Notes under the pieces: model-generated
Seen by the model: only the letters and a program-made list of their open reading frames with translations
Databases searched by the model: none
What the model was told of the DNA's origin: nothing
Program-made: the position numbers and the translations under genes
DNA from: JAQBFJ01 sp032123435
Lineage (GTDB): Bacteria; Verrucomicrobiota; Kiritimatiellia; UBA8416; JAQBFJ01
Direction of reading: 5' to 3'
Assembly: GCA_032123435.1 (NCBI GenBank)
Contig: JAQBFJ010000240.1
Coordinates: forward strand, 1 to 22,236
DNA length: 22,236 nt
Shown: one piece after another, positions 1 to 7,608 of the stretch
Numbering within the stretch: the stretch's first letter is position 1
Layout: the number at the start of each line of letters is the position of its first letter

Positions 1-287
1 TTCCTGATCAACCTCAAAACCCTTTAAACACACCTGAAAACAGCCTCTCAAAACCATCAATATACCCCTCACCCCCCCTTTGTACAACTTGAAACACACA
101 TATATCACTGCTTTTTATATCACTCCCTGTAACACATGGCTAAACACAGCGCTTAAATCAAATAAAATTTTGAATAGCGATAGCATTATTTTTTTTATAG
201 AATTACACCGCAAAATTAATACTAATGTGTAAAACTGTAAGTCAAAGAATTAAGAACATAAAGAAAAGGACAGTCTAAACAGCAAAA
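1..287. other. AT-rich leader upstream of pyrF, no gene seen
   Basis: No convincing coding frame crosses this stretch. It is rich in A/T, with a T-run near 189-196. A small inverted repeat, TTACAC at 203-208 and GTGTAA at 227-232, is separated by 18 nt. A TTGAAT at 170-175 is followed by TATAGA at 196-201, but the 20-nt spacing is too long for a confident sigma-70 promoter. The pyrF promoter is probably here, but I cannot fix its position. Confidence 0.4.
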
Positions 288-983
288 ATGAAACCTGAAC
301 TGATAGTCGCACTGGACATTCCATCATCAAGCGAAATACCTTCCATCGTTTCTGCTATGCCCGAAGAAATCACTTGGTATAAAGTAGGGCTGGAACTGTT
401 TACCAGCGAAGGCCCCAGATCCCTGGAATACCTGCTTGCAAATGGCAAGAAAGTTTTTCTCGATCTCAAACTCCATGACATACCCAATACCGTCTATAGG
501 ACAGTCGCAGCAGCAACACGCCACGGAATATCAATGCTAACCGTCCATGCCATCGGCGGCCGCGCCATGCTGCGCGCCGCTGCAGATTCAGCCAAAGAGT
601 TCGGAGAAGGCGCCATAAAATTGATAGCCGTTACAACTCTGACCAGTCTCGACAAACATGATTTCCACGACCTCGGCTTTGAAAGAAGTATTGCGGAACA
701 AGCAAAGGTGCTTGGTGGAATCGCCATCTTCTCTGGAATAGATGGTCTGGTAACATCTGTCGAAGAAACGCCCCTTCTGCGCGAAACATTCGATTCCACT
801 ACCCTGATCGTAACCCCTGGAATCCGTCCGGCTGGCGCGGACATGGCTGATCAGAAAAGGGCCGCAACTCCAGCAATGGCCGTTCAAGCAGGTTCTAATT
901 TCCTCGTTGTCGGACGACCTATTCTGCAGGCAGATAACCCCAGCGCCACCGCCGAACTTATACTGGAACAGATGAGATCTTGA
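288..983 (+). CDS. pyrF: orotidine 5'-phosphate decarboxylase
   Basis: This 231-aa protein is the last enzyme of de novo UMP synthesis, decarboxylating OMP to UMP in the cytoplasm. The diagnostic catalytic block FLDLKLHDIPNT places the charged tetrad at Asp59, Lys61 and Asp64. The substrate-binding residues Asp10 (VALDIP) and Lys32 (WYKVG) lie upstream. VTPGIRP and the phosphate-gripping VVGRPI motif are near the C-terminus. Length is normal for the bacterial short form. ATG 288 is the first possible start, because an in-frame TAA lies 12 nt upstream. The nearest purine-rich RBS, AAAGGA, is about 16 nt away, so initiation may be weak. No other pyr gene is adjacent. The stop is 1 nt from the next start, so pyrF and the sensor kinase are probably co-transcribed. 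Confidence 0.97.
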   Translation: MKPELIVALDIPSSSEIPSIVSAMPEEITWYKVGLELFTSEGPRSLEYLLANGKKVFLDLKLHDIPNTVYRTVAAATRHGISMLTVHAIGGRAMLRAAADSAKEFGEGAIKLIAVTTLTSLDKHDFHDLGFERSIAEQAKVLGGIAIFSGIDGLVTSVEETPLLRETFDSTTLIVTPGIRPAGADMADQKRAATPAMAVQAGSNFLVVGRPILQADNPSATAELILEQMRS

Positions 984-984
984 A

Positions 985-3210
985 ATGTCAGAACTACCCA
1001 TATTGCCAACCATACTGATAGCACTGCTCATACTGACCTTACTGGTTGCAGTATATCTTGCCGGTAAAATCAAAGAGCTTACGCGCAAAACACGAGAATT
1101 ATCTAAGAAAAACATCTCCATTTATCAGAGAGAAGACGAACTCAAGAATATCGCCGCCAAATACCAGAAAGAAAAAGACTGGTACCGTAATGCCTTTAAT
1201 AACACACACAACATGGTGTTCATCCACGGCATCACGGACGAAAACCTTCCAGGACAATTAATCGACGTCAACAACGTAATGTGTACACGTCTTAAATATA
1301 CACATGAACAATTATTAAGAATGAATCCTGTTGACATTGAAGCATTCGAAACACCTATCACCTTCTCCGGTTATTCACGTTCAGACCTCGCCGTTCTTCC
1401 AGATCAATACATGAAGGATCGCGCAAGAAAATTCGCCAACCGCGGCGTAAAACAACTGATGGAACAAATCATTAAGAATATAGACTTTGATTATGAACGC
1501 TCATTCGAAGATCGTGATGGCGAACAGATCCCAGTAGCAATATCAGCCCACCTTATTGAATTCATGGGGCAACAAGCCGTTATGTGCACCGCAGTCGATA
1601 TTAGTGATCGCAAAGCCGCTGAACTCGCCCTGAACGAAAGCAAACAACGAGCAAGGGATTTCTTTGTGTATGCCCCTATCGGCATAGCTATATATGACTC
1701 TCAACGCAACCTTGTTGATGTCAACCAGTCCTGTCTCAAAACATTCGGCATACCGGACCAGGAACAATTTGCCAAATTCAACCTGTTCGACAATTCATTC
1801 GTGCCGGAAGACGTGAAAGAACAGATAAAAAAAGGCGAAAGTGTTCGATATGAAGCTTTTATTGATTTCTCTGACGCCGCACAATCCCTTTTCATTACAA
1901 ATAGAACAGACTCAGCATATTTAAACATAATGATTAATAACATGGGATATGACCATGATTTTAACCCCAAAGGCTACTGCGCGCAAATACAGGACATCTC
2001 GGATCAACGTGAAACTGAAGCTGAATTAAGAGAAAACGAAAAACAGCTGAGACAGGCGGAAAGAATGGAGGCTATCGGATCACTGGCCGGCGGCATTGCT
2101 CATGATTTCAACAATATACTTACCCCAATTCTGGGTTACGCAGAATTAACACTGCGCGCAGCAAGCGGAGATCCAGTTACTGAAAAATGCATGAAGGGAA
2201 TAATGAAAGCAGGCGCACGAGCTAAAGATTTAGTGAATCAAATTCTGACTTACTGCCGCAAATCAGATGATGCCGAAGAAGAACTCAGCCCCACACTGGT
2301 TACACCAATTATTAAAGAAGTTCTTTCCCAGAAACGTAAAGCCGTTCCACCTGAAATTGAAATAAACCGCATGTTCAAAGCTGAAAACGATACCGTAACG
2401 GCCAACGCCACTAAATTGCATCAGGTGCTTATGAACATCTGCACAAACGCGTGTCACGCAATGAAAGATCACGAAAAGGGAACATTGGAGATCAAAACAA
2501 GCAACTTCATCATGGATCGACGTTCCCTGCGAAAGTATCCAGAATTCAAACAAGGACAGTACCTGCAAATTTCAATAAGTGATACCGGCTCCGGTATGAG
2601 CGAGGAAACATTATCCAGGATTTTTGAGCCCTTCTTTACAACAAAAAAGAAAGGCGAAGGAACAGGAATGGGGCTATCTGTAGTCCAGGGAATTATTAAA
2701 AGCTTGAATGGTACAATCACTGTAGAGTCGGAACTGGACCACGGATCCGTATTTCATATCATCCTTCCAACTATCAAACAACAGGACATCGCTGAAAATG
2801 ACACTGCCTTGGAATCCCTGGACACAGGCACCGAACGCATACTCCTTGTTGATGATGAATCAGACGTGCTTGAAATGATAACTCAAATGATGGAATCGCT
2901 CGGCTATAAAGTAACATCCTCCATTTCGGGAGATGCCGCACTCAAATTGTTCCTGAATAGCCAGGATGAGTTTGATCTGATCATAACAGATCAGGCCATG
3001 CCCGGCATAACCGGCATGGAACTGGCATCCGCAGTTCTAAAGGCCCGGCCTAACATGCCGATAATTCTGACAACCGGATTCCCGGAAAACCTTTCTCAGA
3101 ATCAGGTTGAAGCCGCAGGAGTCAAACAGTTAATGACAAAACCACTGTCTCTCACAGACCTCGCCAAAGTCATACGCCATAATATTGATCTAAGAAATAA
3201 TACGTTATAA
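985..3210 (+). CDS. membrane-anchored PAS hybrid sensor histidine kinase
   Basis: This 741-aa protein starts with one hydrophobic helix (about residues 6-27). A charged coiled-coil-like linker follows (28-66), then two PAS-like sensor regions (about 68-212 and 222-345). The HisKA dimerisation helix has the H-box phospho-acceptor His373 in IAHDFNNIL. The ATPase domain has N-box Asn484/Asn488, the DTGSGM box at Asp533 and GTGMGL at 559-564. A C-terminal receiver (about 617-735) has Asp623/Asp624, phospho-acceptor Asp669, Thr696 and Lys719, all intact. There is no HPt or DNA-binding domain, so phosphate must leave through another protein or stay in the internal receiver. The signal is unknown, and the PAS regions show no obvious haem or flavin cysteine motif. 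The gene follows pyrF after 1 nt and converges with the degenerate regulator downstream. Confidence 0.93.
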   Translation: MSELPILPTILIALLILTLLVAVYLAGKIKELTRKTRELSKKNISIYQREDELKNIAAKYQKEKDWYRNAFNNTHNMVFIHGITDENLPGQLIDVNNVMCTRLKYTHEQLLRMNPVDIEAFETPITFSGYSRSDLAVLPDQYMKDRARKFANRGVKQLMEQIIKNIDFDYERSFEDRDGEQIPVAISAHLIEFMGQQAVMCTAVDISDRKAAELALNESKQRARDFFVYAPIGIAIYDSQRNLVDVNQSCLKTFGIPDQEQFAKFNLFDNSFVPEDVKEQIKKGESVRYEAFIDFSDAAQSLFITNRTDSAYLNIMINNMGYDHDFNPKGYCAQIQDISDQRETEAELRENEKQLRQAERMEAIGSLAGGIAHDFNNILTPILGYAELTLRAASGDPVTEKCMKGIMKAGARAKDLVNQILTYCRKSDDAEEELSPTLVTPIIKEVLSQKRKAVPPEIEINRMFKAENDTVTANATKLHQVLMNICTNACHAMKDHEKGTLEIKTSNFIMDRRSLRKYPEFKQGQYLQISISDTGSGMSEETLSRIFEPFFTTKKKGEGTGMGLSVVQGIIKSLNGTITVESELDHGSVFHIILPTIKQQDIAENDTALESLDTGTERILLVDDESDVLEMITQMMESLGYKVTSSISGDAALKLFLNSQDEFDLIITDQAMPGITGMELASAVLKARPNMPIILTTGFPENLSQNQVEAAGVKQLMTKPLSLTDLAKVIRHNIDLRNNTL

Positions 3211-3274
3211 CAAGCCCAACCAGAACATATCGCACAGTGCACATTGAAACAGGTCACTCATGGAACATTAGGGG

Positions 3275-4600
3275 CTAAGAACTATCGCCATTAGATTGCG
3301 ATTTAAGACCCGTTAAACCCGACTTAAGATTGTCACCCGCTTTCTTGCGTATAAACGCCCTCAAAGCCTTGCCTCTAAACATGTCTGTATTCTCCGCAGG
3401 TTTTGTGTCAACAAGATGAACAGCATCCAATATCTCACGCGGAATACTGCCGTGTGTCATTCTGCCATTGTTCAAATTTTCCATAGCGTAATCAACAACG
3501 TTCTGCATTTCGCATATATTTCCAGGCCACGGATATAACTCCAAAATCGTCACGACATCAGGATCAATAACGGGCAGTTTCGCTTTATCACATCCTGATT
3601 TCAGAATAAAATGACATACAAGCGGCAGAATGTCTTTTACCCGTTCACGTAATGGTTTCAGTTCTATTGCAATAGCGCCCAGCTTAAATGCCAGATCTTC
3701 ACGCAATCTGCCTTGCGCAGCCAGGTCATGTAAGCGATTTTCAGCGCCTGCGATAAGACGCACATTGAAACACCTTTTCTTCCCGTCTGTGCCATCAAGC
3801 TCCTGCCCCTGCAAAACTTTCAAAATGTCCTTCTGCAGTTTTGATGGCATTGAACCTATTTTTTTAAACATCAGCGTGCCCCCATCCATGCCGCTGAATA
3901 TTCCCTGCTGATTGGCAAAATCAGATGCAATAGTTGCCTCGTAATCAAGCTGAAACACGCTTAAAGCCATTTCGGACCCAGGTATGGCATCAAAATTTAT
4001 GCATATAAAGTTTTTGTCTTTCCTGGCGCCCTGTTCATGTATAACACGGCCAACAGCCTGCTTGCCTGTTCCTCTTTCACCATAAATAAGAACGGGCGTG
4101 TCAACAGGTACAACCTTCCTTATCATTGCACAAACATCCTGCATAGCCTCCGATTGAGCAATAATCCTGCCAAATTGATATTCGGGTTCCTTTACTGTAT
4201 AGGCTGTCATATGAGATCCCGGCGATGTCTTAAGTTTCTCGCCATAATCAAGCGCCATTTGAACCGTCGTTAGCAAATCATCAACTCTGAAGGGTTTAAG
4301 AATGTAATCAAACGCTCCCAGCTTCAAGGCTTCTGTTGCTGTGGCCAAGGTCGCGTTTCCAGTCAACATGAGCACAGGCATCAAAGGTGTCTTTTCATGC
4401 GCCAATGTAAGAAGTTCCATGCCATTCACCGGCTCCATGCGAAGATCCGATATGAGCAGATCAAATGTTTCCTCAAGCATTAACTCCCTAGCCTTCATGC
4501 TGTCAGAAATCTCTACTACATCGTAGTCATTCGCCTGAAGCACCATGCTCAACACTTCCACAATGCCCTTATCATCATCTACTAACAATATCCGCGCCAT
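3275..4600 (-). CDS. degenerate NtrC-type response regulator (receiver + AAA+ remnant, no HTH)
   Basis: This 441-aa protein has an intact receiver (residues 1-120: acidic Asp8/Asp9, phospho-site Asp52, Thr80, Lys102). A sigma-54-activator AAA+ domain follows (about 142-395). Walker A is present (GERGTGK, 174-180), as are an arginine-finger-like REDL (300-303) and PLRER (316-320). Several elements needed for open-complex formation are missing. The GAFTGA loop is replaced around 214-227. The Walker B acidic pair is Lys246-Lys247 in GGTLMFKKIG. The sensor II WPGNVREL is WPGNICEM, with Cys363 for Arg. The Fis-type DNA-binding domain is absent, and the protein ends in a basic tail. It probably cannot hydrolyse ATP or activate sigma-54 promoters. 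It may act as a phospho-switchable scaffold or partner of the flanking kinases. The start has a good SD (AAGGTGG), and the frame is intact. Confidence 0.9.
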   Translation of the reverse strand: MARILLVDDDKGIVEVLSMVLQANDYDVVEISDSMKARELMLEETFDLLISDLRMEPVNGMELLTLAHEKTPLMPVLMLTGNATLATATEALKLGAFDYILKPFRVDDLLTTVQMALDYGEKLKTSPGSHMTAYTVKEPEYQFGRIIAQSEAMQDVCAMIRKVVPVDTPVLIYGERGTGKQAVGRVIHEQGARKDKNFICINFDAIPGSEMALSVFQLDYEATIASDFANQQGIFSGMDGGTLMFKKIGSMPSKLQKDILKVLQGQELDGTDGKKRCFNVRLIAGAENRLHDLAAQGRLREDLAFKLGAIAIELKPLRERVKDILPLVCHFILKSGCDKAKLPVIDPDVVTILELYPWPGNICEMQNVVDYAMENLNNGRMTHGSIPREILDAVHLVDTKPAENTDMFRGKALRAFIRKKAGDNLKSGLTGLKSQSNGDSS

Positions 4601-4698
4601 ATGACAGCCACCTTGCCTTACTTTAACCTACAATTTACATAAATGTCGCATAAATACTTGTATATTGCAATCGGTATTACAACGCAACTTTTGCTTCC

Positions 4699-4727
4699 TT
4701 GACTATGTCTTTCTTTCAATATATCCT
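4699..4727 (+). promoter_or_regulatory. sigma-70-like promoter for the receiver-kinase-receiver gene
   Basis: TTGACT (4699-4704) and TATCCT (4722-4727) are separated by exactly 17 nt, about 50 nt before the downstream start codon. The -35 matches 5 of 6 and the -10 matches 4 of 6 consensus positions. It lies in the roughly 170-nt divergent gap shared with the degenerate regulator. Confidence 0.5.
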
Positions 4728-4777
4728 ACCTAGAGTTTTTCTATTAAGTTTTAACTGCATCTTGGATAGTGCAATAT

Positions 4778-6415
4778 ATGACTAATAAAACAACTGATTC
4801 AAACATTCACATACTCTTGGTGGAAGACGACAACGATTGTCGCGGGTTCATTGCCATGAGCCTTGAATGTGAAGGCATTACTGTCACACAATGCACTGAA
4901 GCTGAACAGGCTGTTGAAATACTGAAATCCAGCAGTATTGACGCTGTAGTAACAGATATATGCCTGCCGTGCATGGACGGCATCGCATTACTGGAACATA
5001 TACGCAAGAATTCAGAGATTCCTGTCATTATGATTACCGGCCATAGCAGCATACAATCAGCCATTGAAACACTTAAACTCGGAGCCAATGATTACCTCAT
5101 TAAACCGTTCGAGAACGGAACCATGGTGACCAGAGCCGTTACTAAAGCTGTTGAACATCATAGACTAAAATCATTAAACAAGGAACTGGAAAAAAAACTG
5201 GCAACATCCGAGAAAATCGAACAGCTGGGCAGATTGGCAGGCGGTGTAGCTCACGATCTGAACAATATATTAACCCCTGTGTTCGGACTTCCCGACGTCA
5301 TGCTGGATGACTTGAAAACATGCGAAACCTCATGCGCGACGGCCAGCCAGCTGAAGGATGACCTCCAGCTGATGAAAGCATCAATTGAAAGAGCGGTCAA
5401 CATCGTGGGCGACATGCTGGCCCTCAGCAGGCGCACTACCTATGTTTTTTCCGACGATGATATCAACAGCATAGTCACGGCTTTTATGAAATCCCAAGAG
5501 TTCATTGAAATGACCGGTGTTAGAAAACATGTTGTTATCGAAACAAATATGGCCTTCGGTTTACCCTCTATCTCGGCATCATCCTCACATTTATTCCGCA
5601 TTTTATGCAACCTGATGCGAAACGGATTGGAAGCCATAGACGACAGCCTGACTGTGGATCCCCAAGTCGAAGCAAGACTCACAATCAGAACATCCTCAGT
5701 TTCCTTAAATGGACCAATGAACGGATTCGAAGTAATACCTCCGGGCGAATATGTACTGCTTCAGGTGGAAGACAACGGCATAGGCATAACGTCGGACAAT
5801 TTAGCCAAGATATGCGAACCGTTCTTCACTCATAAAAAACAAGGCTCTGCAAGCGGAACCGGACTCGGGCTCACTGTTGTACAAGGTATCATAAAAGATC
5901 ACCATGGATTCCTGGATATAAAAAGTCGATCAGGAAAAGGATCAATATTCTCAATTTATTTCCCAGCAGTTGAAACAGACGTCATAAATACAACAACAGA
6001 AAAAACCGAAGAGACATATCACGGCGGAACCGAACATGTCCTGATTGTCGATGATGAACCTTCTCTCATAACAATGGCGGAAAGGTTCTTAAAAAAGCTT
6101 GGATATACAATGGCCGCCGCGCCTGATGGACATGCCGCCCTAGATCTGATTAAGAGCAAAAGCACTGTGCATGGCGACAAGTCTTGCCCTTTCGACCTAA
6201 TCATCATTGACATGATAATGAAAGACGGATTTGACGGCCTTGATACCATGAAAACAATCAAAGCCATTTACCCCGATCAAAAAATAATAATCTCAAGCGG
6301 CTATGCACCTACCAAGAGAATTCAAACAGCCTTACACATGGGCGCCGGATGGCTGCCAAAACCATACCAAATAACGGACTTGGCAAAAGCATTACGCGCT
6401 CAAATTGATACATAA
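4778..6415 (+). CDS. receiver - histidine kinase - receiver hybrid protein
   Basis: This soluble 545-aa protein has no membrane helix. Its N-terminal receiver (about 10-125) has Glu16/Asp17/Asp18, phospho-site Asp60, Thr87 and Lys109. A helical linker leads to HisKA with His159 in the AHDLNNILTP H-box. The ATPase domain has Asn278/Asn282, Asp332 in EDNGIGI and GTGLGL at 360-365. The C-terminal receiver (about 420-540) has Asp425/Asp426, phospho-site Asp478 and Lys528. A GTG at 4769 is also in frame. The ATG at 4778 is preferred because TTGGA lies 11 nt upstream, whereas it is only 2 nt from the GTG. An N-terminal receiver fused to a kinase suggests it is controlled by another kinase, plausibly the membrane kinase at 985-3210. 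No output or HPt domain is visible. Transcribed divergently from the degenerate regulator. Confidence 0.93.
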   Translation: MTNKTTDSNIHILLVEDDNDCRGFIAMSLECEGITVTQCTEAEQAVEILKSSSIDAVVTDICLPCMDGIALLEHIRKNSEIPVIMITGHSSIQSAIETLKLGANDYLIKPFENGTMVTRAVTKAVEHHRLKSLNKELEKKLATSEKIEQLGRLAGGVAHDLNNILTPVFGLPDVMLDDLKTCETSCATASQLKDDLQLMKASIERAVNIVGDMLALSRRTTYVFSDDDINSIVTAFMKSQEFIEMTGVRKHVVIETNMAFGLPSISASSSHLFRILCNLMRNGLEAIDDSLTVDPQVEARLTIRTSSVSLNGPMNGFEVIPPGEYVLLQVEDNGIGITSDNLAKICEPFFTHKKQGSASGTGLGLTVVQGIIKDHHGFLDIKSRSGKGSIFSIYFPAVETDVINTTTEKTEETYHGGTEHVLIVDDEPSLITMAERFLKKLGYTMAAAPDGHAALDLIKSKSTVHGDKSCPFDLIIIDMIMKDGFDGLDTMKTIKAIYPDQKIIISSGYAPTKRIQTALHMGAGWLPKPYQITDLAKALRAQIDT

Positions 6416-6459
6416 CAGCCTGTTCATAAAATAAGATATCTGGACAGAATTAGACCATT

Positions 6460-6489
6460 TTGGTATGTCTTCTGAATGGGACGTATAAT
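6460..6489 (+). promoter_or_regulatory. candidate promoter with perfect TATAAT -10
   Basis: TTGGTA (6460-6465), 18 nt, then TATAAT (6484-6489). The predicted start, around 6495-6496, falls on the internal ATG (6494) of the small ORF. It would give a leaderless message, or a transcript running into the hairpin-rich region downstream. The -10 is perfect, the -35 matches 4 of 6, and it overlaps the 5' end of the small ORF. Confidence 0.35.
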
Positions 6490-6616
6490 AGCAATGCTGG
6501 CAACATGTCTGATCATAGGTGGAATACTGCCCGTTATATTAATTAAATTCCTTAAGCGCTTGAAAAAGATAGAAACAGACAAATGGGGCGAGCACGCCGG
6601 AAAATGGGATAAATAA
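6476..6616 (+). CDS. possible 46-aa single-helix membrane microprotein
   Basis: The ORF runs from ATG 6476, immediately preceded by an in-frame TGA, to TAA 6614-6616. The product starts MGRIIAML, with one strongly hydrophobic stretch at about residues 4-25. A Lys/Arg-rich segment follows (KFLKRLKK), then a short polar tail with two Trp (DKWGEHAGKWDK). This helix, positive patch, polar tail layout is typical of small inner-membrane proteins. No good Shine-Dalgarno lies before either Met1 or Met7. A TATAAT box inside the ORF could create a leaderless mRNA starting at Met7 (6494), giving a 40-aa product. I do not recognise the family. It could be a chance ORF, but the clean amphipathic design argues for a gene. 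Confidence 0.4.
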   Translation: MGRIIAMLATCLIIGGILPVILIKFLKRLKKIETDKWGEHAGKWDK

Positions 6617-6833
6617 TCTCGTTCACAACTACCGAAACCCGAGCCCTGCCATACGTGGTAAACATCTTTCTTCTTACCACACCACCCGCGCCCCCGCGCT
6701 GGAGTTCCCGAGAACGCCCTTCTCCGCTCTTCAATCTACGCAGGGCAAGCGGAAAGAACAAAACCAGAGGTTGTCATGGATCGAACATCCGAGACAATCT
6801 CTCTTTTTGTCCCGGCACATGCCCGTCCTCTGG
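6617..6833 (+). ncRNA. hairpin-rich intergenic stretch, possible structured RNA
   Basis: The stretch is GC-rich with several exact inverted repeats. GCCCTGC (6643-6649) pairs with GCAGGGC (6740-6746). GTGGTAA (6655-6661) pairs with TTACCAC (6674-6680). GTTC and GAAC flank CCGA near 6704-6715. CCAGAGG (6764-6770) pairs with CCTCTGG (6827-6833). I looked for RNase P, tmRNA, SRP and 6S hallmarks on both strands and did not find them. The strand is uncertain. Plus is chosen because a possible promoter precedes it and a hairpin plus T-run lies within it. It could instead be a 3' regulatory region or a non-mobile repeat. Confidence 0.25.
6771..6808 (+). terminator. possible intrinsic terminator
   Basis: Nested stems TTGTC/GACAA (6771-6775 with 6793-6797) and GGAT/ATCC (6778-6781 with 6787-6790) surround a 5-nt loop. 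They are followed by TCTCTC and five T (6804-6808). The stem is modest and has internal mismatches, so termination may be partial. It would end transcripts of the small ORF and structured stretch. Confidence 0.35.
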
Positions 6834-6856
6834 CGAAGAAGCCGGATCCTCACTAC

Positions 6857-7603
6857 CTATAATTTTTTTCTTTTTGATCCGCGTCTGCGAATGACACGCG
6901 CTGGAGCGCCGACAGCAACCGAATATGCTGGTATTGTTTTCACTACCACGGCCCCCGCCCCGACAACTGAGCCATCCTCAATATCAGCCGAATACAAGAC
7001 ACATGTGCATTTTCCCAGATAGCAGTCACGGCCGATAGTTATTTTACGGCTGTGACCACCTTGTTTAATAATAGCCTGTTTCGTATCGTCAAAATGGTGA
7101 GAAAACGGTGTAATGGTAACATTTTGGGCAAGGAGAGTATCTTCGCCGATCTCCAGCCCCATATGTCCGTGCAGACAACAGCGCGTGCCAATATATACCC
7201 TCTCGCCGATATCAATATAGCCCTTATCACTTTCTGTGTCCAGATACACGCCATATTTCAGTGTCGCGCCATCTTGTAGAATTATACCACGTTCAGAACT
7301 GGCAATAAGGGCACAGTTGTCACCAATACTGACGTTATCGCCCAGCGACACATACTGCGGATTGAAAATCCTTACCCCGCAACCTATCCTGACGTTCGAA
7401 CCCATGCGACGTAAACGTGTTGAGTAATATTTCGCCCTCAGATCGCAAGCATACGTAGAATCCATATGCATAAATACCGTGCGGTAGAATGCTTCCATCT
7501 CTTCCGGCGGCACAGCTTCAAAGGCTTTTGTAAAGAACGGCGTGGAACGACAGCCCGTCTTTGACTTCTTTGATATTGATTTAGACAACTTTCGTTTATT
7601 CAT
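6857..7603 (-). CDS. hexapeptide-repeat (left-handed beta-helix) acyltransferase
   Basis: This 248-aa protein has a Lys/Ser-rich N-terminus, then a helical lead-in (about 22-70). A left-handed beta-helix of repeated [LIV]-G-x4 turns follows (about 70-235), for example VSIGDN, IDIGER, LEIGED and ITIGRD. It closes with VVGAGAVVV, then the VAVGAPARVI seal typical of maltose, galactoside and WbbJ-type acetyltransferases. A histidine-rich loop (FSHHF) sits where the family has its catalytic histidine. It probably transfers an acetyl group from acetyl-CoA to a sugar or cell-envelope glycan; the acceptor is unknown. The basic ends (SKRKKL) are unusual. It starts 5 nt after the URO-D-like gene with GGGGAT as RBS, so the two are co-translated. 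The substrate may relate to that partner, but nothing in the sequence proves it. Confidence 0.82.
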   Translation of the reverse strand: MNKRKLSKSISKKSKTGCRSTPFFTKAFEAVPPEEMEAFYRTVFMHMDSTYACDLRAKYYSTRLRRMGSNVRIGCGVRIFNPQYVSLGDNVSIGDNCALIASSERGIILQDGATLKYGVYLDTESDKGYIDIGERVYIGTRCCLHGHMGLEIGEDTLLAQNVTITPFSHHFDDTKQAIIKQGGHSRKITIGRDCYLGKCTCVLYSADIEDGSVVGAGAVVVKTIPAYSVAVGAPARVIRRRGSKRKKL

Positions 7604-7608
7604 TTTTC

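Noticed and set aside
203..232. Operator-like inverted repeat TTACAC/GTGTAA upstream of pyrF
   Set aside because: Only 6 bp arms in AT-rich DNA with an 18-nt gap; chance is likely.
588..1121. 177-codon minus-strand frame opposite pyrF and the kinase start
   Set aside because: It is a mirror of two well supported genes, with a composition typical of antisense frames.
6617..6808. 6S RNA, RNase P RNA, SRP RNA or tmRNA
   Set aside because: Conserved cores were searched for by eye on both strands (for example GAGGAAAGTCC for RNase P, the GGTTCGA 3' arm for tmRNA, the GGAAGGAAGCAGCC-like SRP loop) and none was present.
6655..6894. 79-codon plus-strand frame over the hairpin-rich stretch
   Set aside because: Low-complexity Pro/Arg/Ser product, overlaps the acyltransferase 3' end; better explained by GC-rich inverted repeats.
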